NCBI GenBank assembly: GCA_022497155.1
Contig: MU385741.1
Span: 1 to 64,000, forward strand
From: Whalleya microplaca
Taxonomy: Eukaryota > Ascomycota > Sordariomycetes > Xylariales > Xylariaceae
DNA length: 64,000 nucleotides
Direction of reading: 5' to 3'
Positions 23,028 to 35,615 of this stretch are shown here, in pieces. The notes beneath the pieces are model-generated. The model ran no database searches. It saw only the letters and a program-made list of their open reading frames with translations, and was not told where the DNA came from. Every line of letters begins with the position of its first letter. The stretch's first letter is position 1. The translations under genes were made by a program, and so were the position numbers.

Positions 23028-25583
23028 ATGACCCTCGAATTCAACGCCGCCGGGGGGGATGCGCTGTTGGACCTGACTTCTTTCGACCAGCGGGACCGTT
23101 ATCCGTACACCACTACTGCACCGAGCACCAATCCCGCCATCTCGGCTACGTCCATGGCTCCAACTCGTGCCCCGGGCGCCTGGCCAATGCCTCTGGATAT
23201 GGCAGCTCCCCAAAATCCAAACGCCAGCAGCGTCTCCTCGCCAGCCGAGTCCCAGTCGCAGTCGCAGACGCAGTCGCATCACTCACCCTCACAACCGAGT
23301 GCGAGCCCGTTACAACCTTCGCCTTTCCAGGCCACGGCCCCTCAGACCCAGTCTCCGCCGCTCCTGACTGACTGGACCCTGCTGCAACACCAGCAACAAC
23401 ACCCGCCCGTTCAGGACCTTGGCCAGTTTATGCAGGAGAGTAACACTCTGATACCCTTCAACCCCTTTGCCGCGAGCTTTCAGACCAACGCGATCGAATA
23501 TCTGCCCGCACCCCCGCAGGGCGCGCTGGAATCTGGGATGCCTATGGAGCAAGGCTTCAGCAACGTCTCGCCGATCGACGACGGTCGTTCTATGCAGCAG
23601 CAGTGGGAAGGCATGGGAATGGGAAACTGGCAAGACTTTGGAACATCGTTGCAATTTCCGTCCGACGGACTCCCAAGATTTGGAAGCATGGGCAGCCAGT
23701 CCCCGACGGGAACCTACCTAGAAGTGTTGTCGTTACCCGGATCCAGTGATAACGGCTGGACTCAGGTCGACATGTACCAGAACTATGAGTCCTACCAGCA
23801 GGCCCAGGCCCAAGCCCACAATTCCGCAGCGATATTCAACCCGGGCCAGACGCTACATCTGAGGACGAATTCTGATGCTTCTCATTCGGACGGCAGCGGC
23901 CAGCATGGCGGCGAGTTCAGCAGCAGCAGCTACGAGGACGTCTCGTTCCAATATTCCCCGTTCTCGCCGGAATCCGATACCTACTCGGATCCATCTAACC
24001 ATCGGAATTGCTTCCACGGCGGCGAGAACCACCACCACCATGTCCATGAAACCATCAGTCCCGCTGCTGCCGTAGCCCCGGTGCCCATCAAGTCGTCGAC
24101 CTCCGGCCGTCCTAGCCCCGCGAGCGGATCCGGAGTGGCCTCCCCGCCCCACAACACCACGTCCCGCCGGAACTCGGGCCCCAAGAAGAGCCCCATTTCT
24201 AAGTCTACGAAGTCTGTCATCCGGAGGACGTCGAATGGAAAGAAGGACGGTTCGGTTGAGAAGAAGGTTGGGCGACGGAAGGGTCCTCTTCTGCCCGAGC
24301 AGCGGAAGCAGGCCAGCGAGATCAGAAAACTGCGGGCTTGTCTTCGATGCAAGTTCCTCAAGAAAACTTGTGACAAAGGCGAGCCCTGCGGTGGTTGCCA
24401 GCCTTCGCATGCTCGACTGTGGCAGGTCCCTTGCACTCGTATTGACATTAAGGATATTGGTTACTTCATGAAGGATTGGAAGGCCGACTACGAGCGCCAT
24501 CTTAACCGCAACATCTCTGTATACAACGTCAAGGGATTCGCACCAAAAGAGACGCTGATGTGGATTACGCATGGTTATGGTTTCTGCCTGCCCGTCAGGG
24601 TCCGCGAGGTATATGTCGCGGACGACAGCTGCTTCCAGGTTGACTGGGTTGAGTCGTTCCAGGCGGATCAGGAGCCCATCGAATTCGAGCTCAAGACCGA
24701 GAGACTTGACGTCGGCGAGGCTGGCATTGATATGGATGCTCTGGCCGAGTACCTGGATAAGCATATCGAGAACGGGTTTGAGAACTTCATTGACGATCAC
24801 TTCGAGGGCACCCCCTTCATTACGGAGATTCTCAAGACCGCCTATCGGTTTTACACCAAGGAGAAGCTACCGGTCATCCGCAAGGCGCTCAAGCTCGTTC
24901 TAGCTTACAACTTGACCATGCATATCACGCTAGTTGAACAGCAAGGCTCGGAACAGCCCATGGACGGCCAAATCGACGACGAGGACTCTAAGTACTTCGG
25001 AAAGTATGTCGCGCCTGTCATGATCAACTTCCAGATTAAGTGTGCTATGGCGGACATGTGGCGCGAGCTGCAGAAGGACATCTTGGAGGAGCTTTCCGCG
25101 CTTTACTCGAGCGTATACAGTGGTGACCGCCTCAAGAACTGGCCCACCATCTTCATGCTGGCCTCTGTCTTATTGGCCGTATGGGAGGAGATGCAATTCG
25201 ACTGCCACTACCGGGTACCTGACCCGCTAGCGGTGGAGAAGTTCTGCAATGACATGGAATCTACTCCTGTCGGCGTTATCACTGGCCTTTTCCACGCCAT
25301 CTCTCAGAAGCTTCCGGCTCTGATCGACTGGGACAGCCAGCGACACGGCCACCTGTTGAACAACAACCCTGCCGTTTGCGAGGCCATGACCGAAGTGCGA
25401 CAACACGTGGTCAAGCATGGTAAGATAAAATATAGACCCTCTTTTCAATATTTAGTGCCTTAATTAGCTAACGTAAAAACAGAGTCCTATCTCCGGACGA
25501 GAAATCAGTCAAAGTTTGACAGATACGACTTCGATTCCTTATCCAACAAGTTCTTGTCGAAACTCGTCATCAAGGCCAACTAG
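23028..25583 (+). CDS. Zn2Cys6 fungal transcription factor with internal zinc cluster
   Basis: Exons 23028-25419 and 25483-25583 give 830 residues. The intron is short (63 bp, GTAAGA...CAG) with GCTAACG as branch site, and the second exon encodes the last 33 residues, ending KLVIKAN. Residues 1-400 are low complexity, rich in Gln, Ser, Pro and His (QSQSQTQSHHSPSQPS), typical of activation regions. A basic stretch (KKDGSVEKKVGRRKG) leads into a zinc cluster at residues 438-469, with spacing C-x2-C-x6-C-x5-C-x2-C-x11-C. The last loop is longer than the usual six to eight. The region after it (IDIKDIGYFMKDWKADYERHL) and the long alpha-rich C-terminal half appear folded and family-specific. The cluster sits mid-protein rather than at the N-terminus. 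I do not recognise a characterised orthologue; target genes are unknown. Confidence 0.85.
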
Positions 25584-27571
25584 GAAGAGACCTGGATGTC
25601 GATGTGGAGATGATCGAGCTCAAATTGGAAATTCCAGCAATTGACGATATGCCGTCTCTCCAATCTGTTTTCCTTTTGTTTTTGTGTTTCATTTGTTCAG
25701 ATTGCTGGAAACATTTAGCGATGGCGTTATTTGAGGATATGATCTTTCCATCATGACCTTCTACCACGACCACCCGTCGAACCACCCAACATACCTTCTT
25801 CTTCTCATACTCTCACTTCTTTGGCTGGTCATCGCCACGCGACGCATGAGATGTTCACGCCCCATGTCACCATGAAATGCATCGATATTTAAACGTCATG
25901 TTGCTCCGACCTTATGAATACTTTTTAACGGCTGAATTCAACGACTGTATGACTTGGGATTTTATTTTATCATTTTTTACCAGTTAACGCTCACGCGCCA
26001 AAAGCGTTTTATGGATTGACGTTTTCAGGATACGGAAAGAAGTAGTGATCACAGGTGGTGGGGGGAGGTTTTCCTCGTACAAAGAACGCAAAACGCGTAC
26101 ATGATCATAATCAAGTGTCTGATATATCTAAGACGGTCTAGATAGAGCTTGTAGTGAATTTGGGAATGGTTACATGAAGAATCTACGCCATCTTGATTGA
26201 GGGTGATTTGTTGTGCCCTCTTGGGAGTGCTCTCTTGGATATATTGGCGATGTCAGTACATACCAAATTTTACGAAGCTTCTGTCCAATTCGCGAAATTT
26301 GCTAGCCTTCATGAGACTAGATGGACACCTCATCCTGCTACGTTCGAGGTTACCTAATTTTCTTCTAATTCGTCTAGAGGATGCGTGATTTCCGCCGAAG
26401 CGCCTCGGAAAAGGAAAAACGCATTGTTTGGCTTGTATGGGAGTCTCTGAGACATGAATGCGACGTTATCGACAAGAATAGGTCATCGGCGTTGCATGCA
26501 TCTGCCCTGGAAGGATGACCATCACCATTTTCGCTGGTGATACAAGTGTGACCTTAGGTTGCACACACTCGCTGTATCGTGGTGGTGTCGTGATTAATCT
26601 CTCTTTAGATAAGGGAATGCATTGATTGCATGGCTTACGAGGCATCGTGCTGGCAGTATTTCCCGAGCGAAATGTCTCATACCTCGTGAGATGACCTTTT
26701 GTCATTTTTATGCGGCCGTAGGATAAGGAGTCAGACCGTCAATGCTCACTCATCCATCCATGAGTATCATGTAGTACTTACATACTGATGAATGAGCCTG
26801 ACTAACAGCAGCGCATGAAGCGAGGTTAACGTCGCTTCTTATATAAGTCTATGATGTATAATATGACATCCCGTATGAGTTGCGGAAGAGATTTCACTTG
26901 GGTAAGATCTCTCGCTACTATTGCTGTCCACGAAGCATCGCATTCGCATTCACTTTATGGGATTCAATGGTCTGATATTTCAAGGTCCGTTTGCCGGCTT
27001 CAGCCACTTGCTGGGATGTAAGCTGGACAACCCGCCAGTATGACGTCGATCTTTCAATATTGGCAGGGCCCTATTGATTAGCGTAGTTGAAAACACCCCG
27101 CAGCCAGTTGGTATCGTACGTTGAGGCAATCACGAAGAGGGAATATTTTGGTGTTGGTATCAGGGGAGAAGAAGTCTAAACAAAGAAAAGGGTTAAGAGA
27201 TATATCTATTATCTCTGGTTAGGAGATCGGCGGGCTGAATACGATAGTGTCTAGTAAACTCCCGGAGAAGCTGATCTCGAAAAGGGGCATCGTACGGAAC
27301 CGCAGGTTTGTTGGCAACCCGGATAGTACCGACACAGCCTTAAGTGCTGCCGAGGAAGCCGGACGCCTCTGGATGGTATGTATGTAGGTACATGCCATGA
27401 AGTAAATGCAGGTTAGAAGGCATTCAGTGAATCTATGCGTACATACATGTATTCACTCAACGTAATAGTACAGATCTATAGCTGAAAGTCCATAAGATGC
27501 TGATTGCATGAATCGGGTTTTATGGTCAAACCGACACTGTCTCATCAATGCTGCCCGGACACTGGACTACC

Positions 27572-27581
27572 TACCTAGGTA
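27572..27581. repeat. TACCTAGGTA palindrome, copy 2
   Basis: Perfect copy, preceded by ctacc so that the motif reads ctacctacctaggtac. Confidence 0.6.
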
Positions 27582-28066
27582 CGCATACCCACATCGCCTG
27601 TAATCCCTTATCTCAACCAGCGAATCCCTCCACCAACATCAGCCACATGACACCAACTGGATGAAGCTACTACATAGGTAGTACGTACTACATCCCCCAA
27701 GATAACAGGAGTATCTTCAGTATCTTCTTCAGCATTCGAGTTTTCATCTGTGGATTTCATCATTGCGGACCAATAAGAATCCTTTTGATCTTCTCTTCGC
27801 CATCGCAATACAGACCTGACGCCACTTTCTAGTAGCTGCGGATGAGTGAATAATAAAAATCAACCTTCGATTGTCAAGCAGTTTTGCCCCTCAGGTAAGT
27901 ACATACATACCTAGTACACATGCACATGTACATCCAGGTGCCAGCCTTCCATTGTTACGTGCCTTATTAGGTACGTACGACCTATGTAGGTGTTGGTAGT
28001 GGGGCCTAGCCCCTTCTGGTGGGTTCCCCCGCTATCAGTCCAGTGGTTTTTGGCAGGCCAGCCCAC

Positions 28067-28086
28067 CAAACCAACCGGTTGGTTTG
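28067..28086. promoter_or_regulatory. 20-bp perfect palindrome upstream of polyubiquitin
   Basis: caaaccaaccggttggtttg is its own reverse complement over 20 bp. It lies about 365 bp before the polyubiquitin ATG, a position suited to a dimeric factor site. Function is inferred from symmetry and position only. Confidence 0.45.
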
Positions 28087-28294
28087 CTTGAGGTTGCCCT
28101 GTCAGAACCTGAGCTGCACCCGATGCTGATGAATCATGCCCGCACTTCCGAAACCTAATTGGCCACAAGGCACAAACCCCCACATTCACTCCTTCTCTTT
28201 CTCAAGCCTTCCACAGCCAATACTGCGCCTCCCCTACCTGCCTCCTGCCTGCACCCGTCTGACCTATTTCTACCCCGACCCTGCCGGCATTTGA

Positions 28295-29427
<1,133 letters not shown>

Positions 29428-30086
29428 ATGCCTCCATACCGATGGACGATGACGATACCCCTCACACGAACTGGCGTTAATGGTTTGGCCCTCGGATAAG
29501 GGTCATCTGGTTGATACTTGCATTCATAGTCACCCCATAATGGTCTATACATAGGCAACGTCAATTCGATGTCTGCGATGAATACAAAGTAATTCATATG
29601 CACATAACTATTTGCTTCTCTATTTTGACTGCTGTGACTCATGTGAACGAGATAGAATAAGTGTGATATTCGATACTAGACTCGGACTAAACGTGGTATG
29701 ATGATAACCCCGCATAGGAAGGAGTACATAGTACCGTGTAGTGGGGGGTTAGCTACATAAGCCGCGGCGAACCCCAAGCCAGGGTAACTTAGCGCACTTG
29801 AAATTCTGTGAGGCACTGGCAGATTCTAAACTTTACATTGTCCAGTATCCTTTATATCGGAGTTCTGAAGGTATATAAGGTGATAATACTGCCAGCCTAT
29901 TTTTCCTGTATGCCTTCACCATGAAGGTTGCTCATCATTTCCACAAACAACAAGAACTAGAAATTCTATTACCTCCTTAGTACAGAGTACACAATATCAT
30001 TTTGCCATATCAGCGTTGGCACACGACATTCAAGACATGCTCACCGAGGGTTGCTGAATAACATCTGTTTTCAAGAGTTGTAGGCT
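29428..30086. other. intergenic region, no gene seen
   Basis: 3' flank of polyubiquitin and 5' flank of the RING gene. No protein-like frame. AT-rich near 29.9-30.0 kb. Confidence 0.5.
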
Positions 30087-32345
30087 ATGCCTTCGTACTA
30101 CTATCATCTTAAATTCGAGACGTACCCGACGCCAACTCCGACACGCCCGCAAAGTGGGAAGGCCTCGGTAATTCACGACGGCCAGGTCTGGGTACCTGAG
30201 AAGACATCCAATATCTTCGATAACATACCATCGCATCCTCGAAGGCAGTCCACCTTCTCGAATCAGACTGCAAAGAGACCCCAAGACCAGCAGCAGAAGA
30301 AGAATCCCCAACCAAGCATACAGCAGCCCAAGGCTGACCCCAGCGTCATCGACTGCGGCACTCCTAGACCAGCAGAGGCCCGAGACGACCGCAATATCAT
30401 ACGACTGAGCGAGAGACAGAATCGACAGCGAACACTCAGCTTTCCACCTCCCCAGCACTCTGCCGCGCTGAACCCGCTTACGGCAACAAAGGACTGGCGA
30501 TTCGGGCAGCTCAGCGTAGAGAGTATCGACATGGATAACTACGAGCGCCACAGCGACATGCAGGCGAGTACGAGCTACACCATGTCCGGCGCCGTCGGCC
30601 CTTCTACGGGAAATGCTGGCAAGGCCACGAAAGCCAAATACGTCCCGTTGGCGACCTCGAAACACACGGAGCTAGGTTGGGGTATCGTCCACCTGTACCG
30701 CGAGGAACAGGAGAGTCCCGAACTCGCGGTGTTGCCCGATACGTCCACCGTGGGCGAGGAGGAGCAAGGTGGAGCGCAAGTCGACTGCACGACACTCTGC
30801 ATACCCGCCGTGCCAAGCTATCTATCACCAAGCGATTTCCTCGGCTTTGTAGGTGAGAGGTGGAGGGAGCATATCAGCCATTACCGCATGGTTATGACCG
30901 GCCGGATGAACAGATATCTCGTGCTCATGAAGTTCCGTGACTCCAAGCAGGCACAGCTTTTCAGGAGCGAGTTCGACGGCAAGGTATTCAACGATATTGA
31001 GGTAAGACTATCTAGTGCCCCGAGCCCTACAGGCAATAGTGTACAGAATGCTAATTTCATGCAGCCGGAGACGTGTAACGTCGCTTTCATCAAATCGATC
31101 ACCTTCGAAACGCCCTCGCGCCCCAACGGGAGCTTCCCGGATCTAAGTCAAGACCCTTTCACACCTTCTGCTTCGACTACCTCCGGCTCGCTCAAGCCAT
31201 TTCCACCGCCGACGCCGAACCTGGTCGAGCTACCTACATGTCCCGTCTGCCTCGAGCGTATGGACGACACGACCGGCCTACTGACCATTCCGTGCCAACA
31301 CGTCTTCCATTGCTCATGCCTCCAAAAGTGGACGGGATCGGGTTGTCCAGTCTGCCGGCACACCAACCCAACATTGTCGGTTGGCGGCAGCAACAACCAG
31401 TACTCCTCCTCGTCCAGCTCGCACCCCACCACGCCGTATGATCCGGGGAACCCATTCACCCAGCCGTTTGGCTCGCATATTTCCAACTTATGCTCAGTCT
31501 GCGACTCGCCCGATGACCTCTGGATATGTCTCATCTGCGGCAACGTGGGCTGCGGGCGGTACAAAGGGGGCCATGCCAAGGAGCACTGGAAGGACACGGC
31601 TCACACGTTCTCCCTCGAACTAGACACCCAGCACGTCTGGGACTACGCGGGGGACATGTGGGTACACCGCCTGATCCGGGACAAAGGCGACGGCAAAGTC
31701 GTCGAACTACCCGGGCAGCGACCCGTCGGCCACGGCGACTACGAGGACCAACAGGACGTGGTGCCGCGCGCCAAGCTCGACAGCATTGGCATCGAGTACA
31801 CGCACCTGCTGACGAGCCAGCTGGAGAGCCAGCGCGTGTACTTCGAGGAGATGCTCTCGAAGGCGGCCGACAAGGCCGCCCAGGCCTCCGCCGTCGCCGA
31901 GTCCGCCGCCTCCCAAGCCGCCGAGGCCCTGGCGGAGCTGCGCGCGCTGAAAGACGAGCACTGCGCGCTGCGCACCGACACCATCCCCGCCCTCGAGCGC
32001 GACCTGGCGCGCGAGCGCGCGCGGGCGGCGAAGTCGACCGAGCTCGCGCGGGGGCTCGGCCGCAGCCTGCAGGAGGAGAAGAAGGTGTCTGAGGGCCTGA
32101 TGGGGCGCATCGAGCACAACGGGCGCGAGCTCGAGGGCCTGCGCGCGCAGGTCGAGGGGCTCAAGGTGGAGAATGCGGATCTAAAGGACCAGAATCATGA
32201 TTTGACGATGTTTATCTCGGGCCAGGAGAAGTTGAAGGAGCTCGAGGCCGAGGGCAAGGTCGAGGAGGGCGAGATACTGGAGGGCAGCGTCTCGGTGCCT
32301 GAGGAGAGGAGGCGGAGGAAGGGGAAGGGGAAGGGGAAGGGGTAG
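30087..32345 (+). CDS. Etp1/BRAP2-type RING and UBP zinc-finger protein
   Basis: Likely E3 ubiquitin ligase of the family of yeast Etp1 and human BRAP2/IMP. Exons 30087-31001 and 31065-32345 give 731 residues. Order of parts: variable N-terminus; RRM-like BRAP2 domain at about 233-340 (TTLCIPAVPSYLSPSDFLGF, then GRMNRYLVLMKF); C3H2C3 RING at about 362-400 (CPVCLERM ... CQHVFHCSCLQKW ... CPVC); UBP-type zinc finger from about 447 (CSVCDSPDDLWICLICGNVGCGRYKGGH); long Ala/Glu-rich coiled coil to about 700; and a basic (KG)n end. The 63-bp intron is a multiple of three with no stop, so an unspliced reading (752 residues) also stays open. Splicing is preferred because GTAAGA, a CTAAT branch and CAG are present, and FNDIE|PETCNV matches the family. 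Confidence 0.92.
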   Translation: MPSYYYHLKFETYPTPTPTRPQSGKASVIHDGQVWVPEKTSNIFDNIPSHPRRQSTFSNQTAKRPQDQQQKKNPQPSIQQPKADPSVIDCGTPRPAEARDDRNIIRLSERQNRQRTLSFPPPQHSAALNPLTATKDWRFGQLSVESIDMDNYERHSDMQASTSYTMSGAVGPSTGNAGKATKAKYVPLATSKHTELGWGIVHLYREEQESPELAVLPDTSTVGEEEQGGAQVDCTTLCIPAVPSYLSPSDFLGFVGERWREHISHYRMVMTGRMNRYLVLMKFRDSKQAQLFRSEFDGKVFNDIEVRLSSAPSPTGNSVQNANFMQPETCNVAFIKSITFETPSRPNGSFPDLSQDPFTPSASTTSGSLKPFPPPTPNLVELPTCPVCLERMDDTTGLLTIPCQHVFHCSCLQKWTGSGCPVCRHTNPTLSVGGSNNQYSSSSSSHPTTPYDPGNPFTQPFGSHISNLCSVCDSPDDLWICLICGNVGCGRYKGGHAKEHWKDTAHTFSLELDTQHVWDYAGDMWVHRLIRDKGDGKVVELPGQRPVGHGDYEDQQDVVPRAKLDSIGIEYTHLLTSQLESQRVYFEEMLSKAADKAAQASAVAESAASQAAEALAELRALKDEHCALRTDTIPALERDLARERARAAKSTELARGLGRSLQEEKKVSEGLMGRIEHNGRELEGLRAQVEGLKVENADLKDQNHDLTMFISGQEKLKELEAEGKVEEGEILEGSVSVPEERRRRKGKGKGKG
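31002..31064 (+). other. 63-bp stop-free intron in the RING gene
   Basis: GTAAGA donor, CTAATTTCATGCAG end. Length 21 codons, with no in-frame stop, inside the BRAP2 domain between the conserved FNDIE and PETCNVAF segments. Confidence 0.75.
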
Positions 32346-35300
32346 CTTGTGATAGGCAGTCTATGGTCTACGGACGTAGAGGTCAACAAACCCCAGGATT
32401 ATTATTAATGTCGGCGTAACTATTCAGAAGTGGCTTTGTGCTCTTAGCAGAAAGGAGCTAGTGTATAGTACTAGCTAATTCATGATTTTATGAGATAAAT
32501 ATTTCTACTATACTTCTTCCTCCTTGAGTGATATTTGAAGATGTATAGAGATGTCAAGACATGCAACCTTACACAGACTTATGATCCATATCGATCCATA
32601 GCGCAAAACAACGTTATTTCAAGGGCCAATCGCATTATATAGCCTTGAAAGCTTGTGAAATCATATCATTCTACGACTACATGAAGGCATTCGGATGAAC
32701 CGCGAGGGTGTCTTCGTATAGCAGAAGCATGTGTAAAGGAAAATAATGAAGTGATTCGCAGCTCTCCCGAAGTCCATTGCCGGCGGCGAAGCGATTTCCC
32801 TACAGGCAGGCTGATATCGTATGTTCCGCGGAACACCGGAAGGTTTACTGCTGGTATCCTACCGGCCGTATGTCCGGGGAGCAGGTTCGCGTAGCACCGA
32901 GGCTCAAGCACGTAGGTACATGCATCCATGCATCGATAACTAGTCGCTAGGGGATTATTTCCGTGACATATGTAGGTCTCTATCTGCATGTCATGACGAC
33001 GCTTCCGTACGGATTGTACGGGATATGTAGGTATGGATGGCATTTTTTTAATCTAGTCGCCGGAGGTACAGTGCTCACCCAACAAGGTCCCGAATAGCTT
33101 CTCCTTATGGCCGGACCATTCTGTTGGGAAAGGATTCATGGCTTGTTTGTCTCGGGGAGGTACGTCTAGTGTGTAATCATTATGTTGAAGCTGTATGCCG
33201 AAAGGCTGTTGCCAAACGGGAGATTCGCCTTCTCTTCTCTTTCTTGCTGCTGTGGCGTCAGAAGGCTGGGTCTCCAGATGCGATGTGGCGGCCTGCATGA
33301 AGGTATCGTGCACAACGGTTCCATCGGTTGTACATACGTTTCCACTTCTTGAGGCGCAAAATAAATCAGGTTTAGCGCCCTTGCCGCTCTTGAACATGCT
33401 TCGGAGGCAGCCAGATGTGAATGAACGCATAAAATCGATAGTCATACAGGCAGCCAGATTACTATAGTCATGAAGTATACTACTTGCAAATATCGTATAC
33501 ATATCAAGCTTTAATAGGTCTTCAGTTTAACTAATGAAGTTGGACCTCAGTCTGACACACTCTCAGCGGAACTAACCCACACTTGATGAATATCCCAGCT
33601 ACGATACCTATTGCTACATGTACCATAACCAATGCTTACAACAGACACACTCTAGACAACTCGGAATCTGAGATAAGCTACACCTAGCCAGAGTTTCAAC
33701 ACTCGAGCCAATCCCAATAGCTAAGAAATACGGAATGTATACGTGGCAGTTTCTCGGTATACCTACCATCCAGAAATCTGACAGTCTCAAAAGCCGATAT
33801 CCGAACTTCCGGGGAACATAGGAGCCGTCTCGCCAAGCTCTCGGGAGCAGCCGACGCCGGGGATAATATATCATTACTATGTAGTACTTAAAGGAGAGCT
33901 ACGTGGATTCTTTTGATATAAGAACTATTCAGCTTCTCAAGAAGGGAGAGTTCAGCTATTAGGTCGTGTTCTACTACAATGAGTATCAATACTCGAATGT
34001 ACTCTAAAGCCTAGAGGCTCTGTGATGACCAGCTTAGCGCCACGGCGAATACAAGTAAATATCAGCCACACTCAGCACTAAAGAGCCAGGCTAGGCGTCT
34101 AAGATAATATGAATATATCTGGTTCGATAGTGTATACAATAAGAATGGTACGATGGAGTAAGGTCAACTAGGAGGACGTCAAACTAAGCCCATCTCAATT
34201 AGCTTGAGCCGCACACCCCGTAGGTTATCTCCTGCTATCTGGTATATATTTATATATTCAGGAATGTTTATCACCGTGTGTGTTGGATACCTATAAAGTC
34301 TACAACATTGAAAGAAAAACAATCCCGATAACAGACTAGCCATTAAGTTTGACACAGGCTCCCTGCTTATCGATGAAGCAGGGACTTTATTCACTGGAGC
34401 TTTCAAATCACAAGGCTCAGCTAGCTTGTTAAAGTAAATATCTCATACCGTTGTCGTATGCCGTCAAGGAGAACTCAGCAACTCGTAACGATGGTATTGC
34501 AAATGTAGCTCGTCCTCGGCTTATGAGATCCGAATGGAATATCAAATGAACGGGTAACTTCGGATAAGTTTAAGTTTGCATATCTACGGGGTTGGTTTGT
34601 GGGATATAGATGTGGTCTCTGAAGCCTTATGCCCATAAGAAAGCCGTAAATAGTAGGGGAAACTGCTTCACTACCTACATAGTTGTATATATATATATAT
34701 ATATCAGCCAACCAACAGGAACACTAGTAGTGTTCACTTTCTGGCGAGAGCAACGAAGAGATAATTGAGAGAAAACCCTTACAATGGTCGGTGCAACTCA
34801 AATTCCGATGGTCAGGGGTTTCATGGTTAAAGAGAAAGTGTAAGCTCAGATGAAACTCTCAGACGAGTCATCTCAATTCGAACTTCAAAGCATGAACCTA
34901 GTTAAAACCTGTACACATTCAAAGGAAGTCGATCGAATGCTGCTTGAAATGTTGTATGTAGGTATGTATGTTCAGATAGGCATTGCGGTATGAGCATAGA
35001 AAGCCATAGTTGAATATGTAGCCTTAGAGAATTATGCCAAGCTTTATGGTCATGAACTCCAGCCACACCTCCGTCCAGTTCCCGCCAAAAGCGGCGGCAT
35101 ATCTCGGGTACGTATCTCTATCTTTGGGGTTCCGTCTGGCCTCTGTTTGGCTGTTTGGCTGCCAAACAGCTTTTTATTATGTTAGCGTGCAGCGTGTGAT
35201 CGAGTTTTCCTGCTGCCCATTCGAGCGAGATCTACGTTTACGCCTCTAGCTCGCCATCCAACCATCATTTTCCTCGTGAAATGACGCTCACGATTGCTAT

Positions 35301-35615
35301 GCGTCTAGGCCCGTCATAGCTGCCTTGCTGGGTTAGCCAAATCTCTGTTCCGAGCCTGTCTGCCCGTCTTTTCTTCTTTATTATTCCATCATCCACAATT
35401 TCCAATCACAATAAATACCCACGAACCTACGAACTACTTCTGTAGTTTGCGTCTGACCTGTCAATATTCACTCGCGCGACGTCGTCAATTAACCCCGCAG
35501 CTTCGATCTATCGATCTAGGACGATAGCTATCGACCCGGAGCAAATGGAATGACCCTCTATCTCTGTATCTCTGCATCCACAACCGGCGCCTCTTGATTC
35601 CTCCCTCACACGACC
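32346..35615. other. 3.3-kb gene-free, partly AT-rich region
   Basis: No protein-like frame. From about 33.5 to 35.0 kb the sequence is AT-rich and rich in TA steps, with a (TA)n tract near 34684-34704 and an interrupted palindrome gaacact-agt-agtgttc near 34720. It could be a decayed repeat, but no terminal repeats or coding remnants are visible. The last 300 bp are the C/T-rich leader of the GPAT gene, with a 9-bp hairpin at 35150-35170. Confidence 0.45.
34684..34704. repeat. (TA)n microsatellite
   Basis: About ten TA dinucleotides in a row inside the AT-rich block. Confidence 0.9.

Noticed and set aside
35150..35170. Hairpin gctgtttgg-ctg-ccaaacagc followed by five T, like a bacterial terminator
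   Set aside because: The genome is eukaryotic, and the hairpin lies in the promoter region of a Pol II gene, so a rho-independent terminator has no meaning here.
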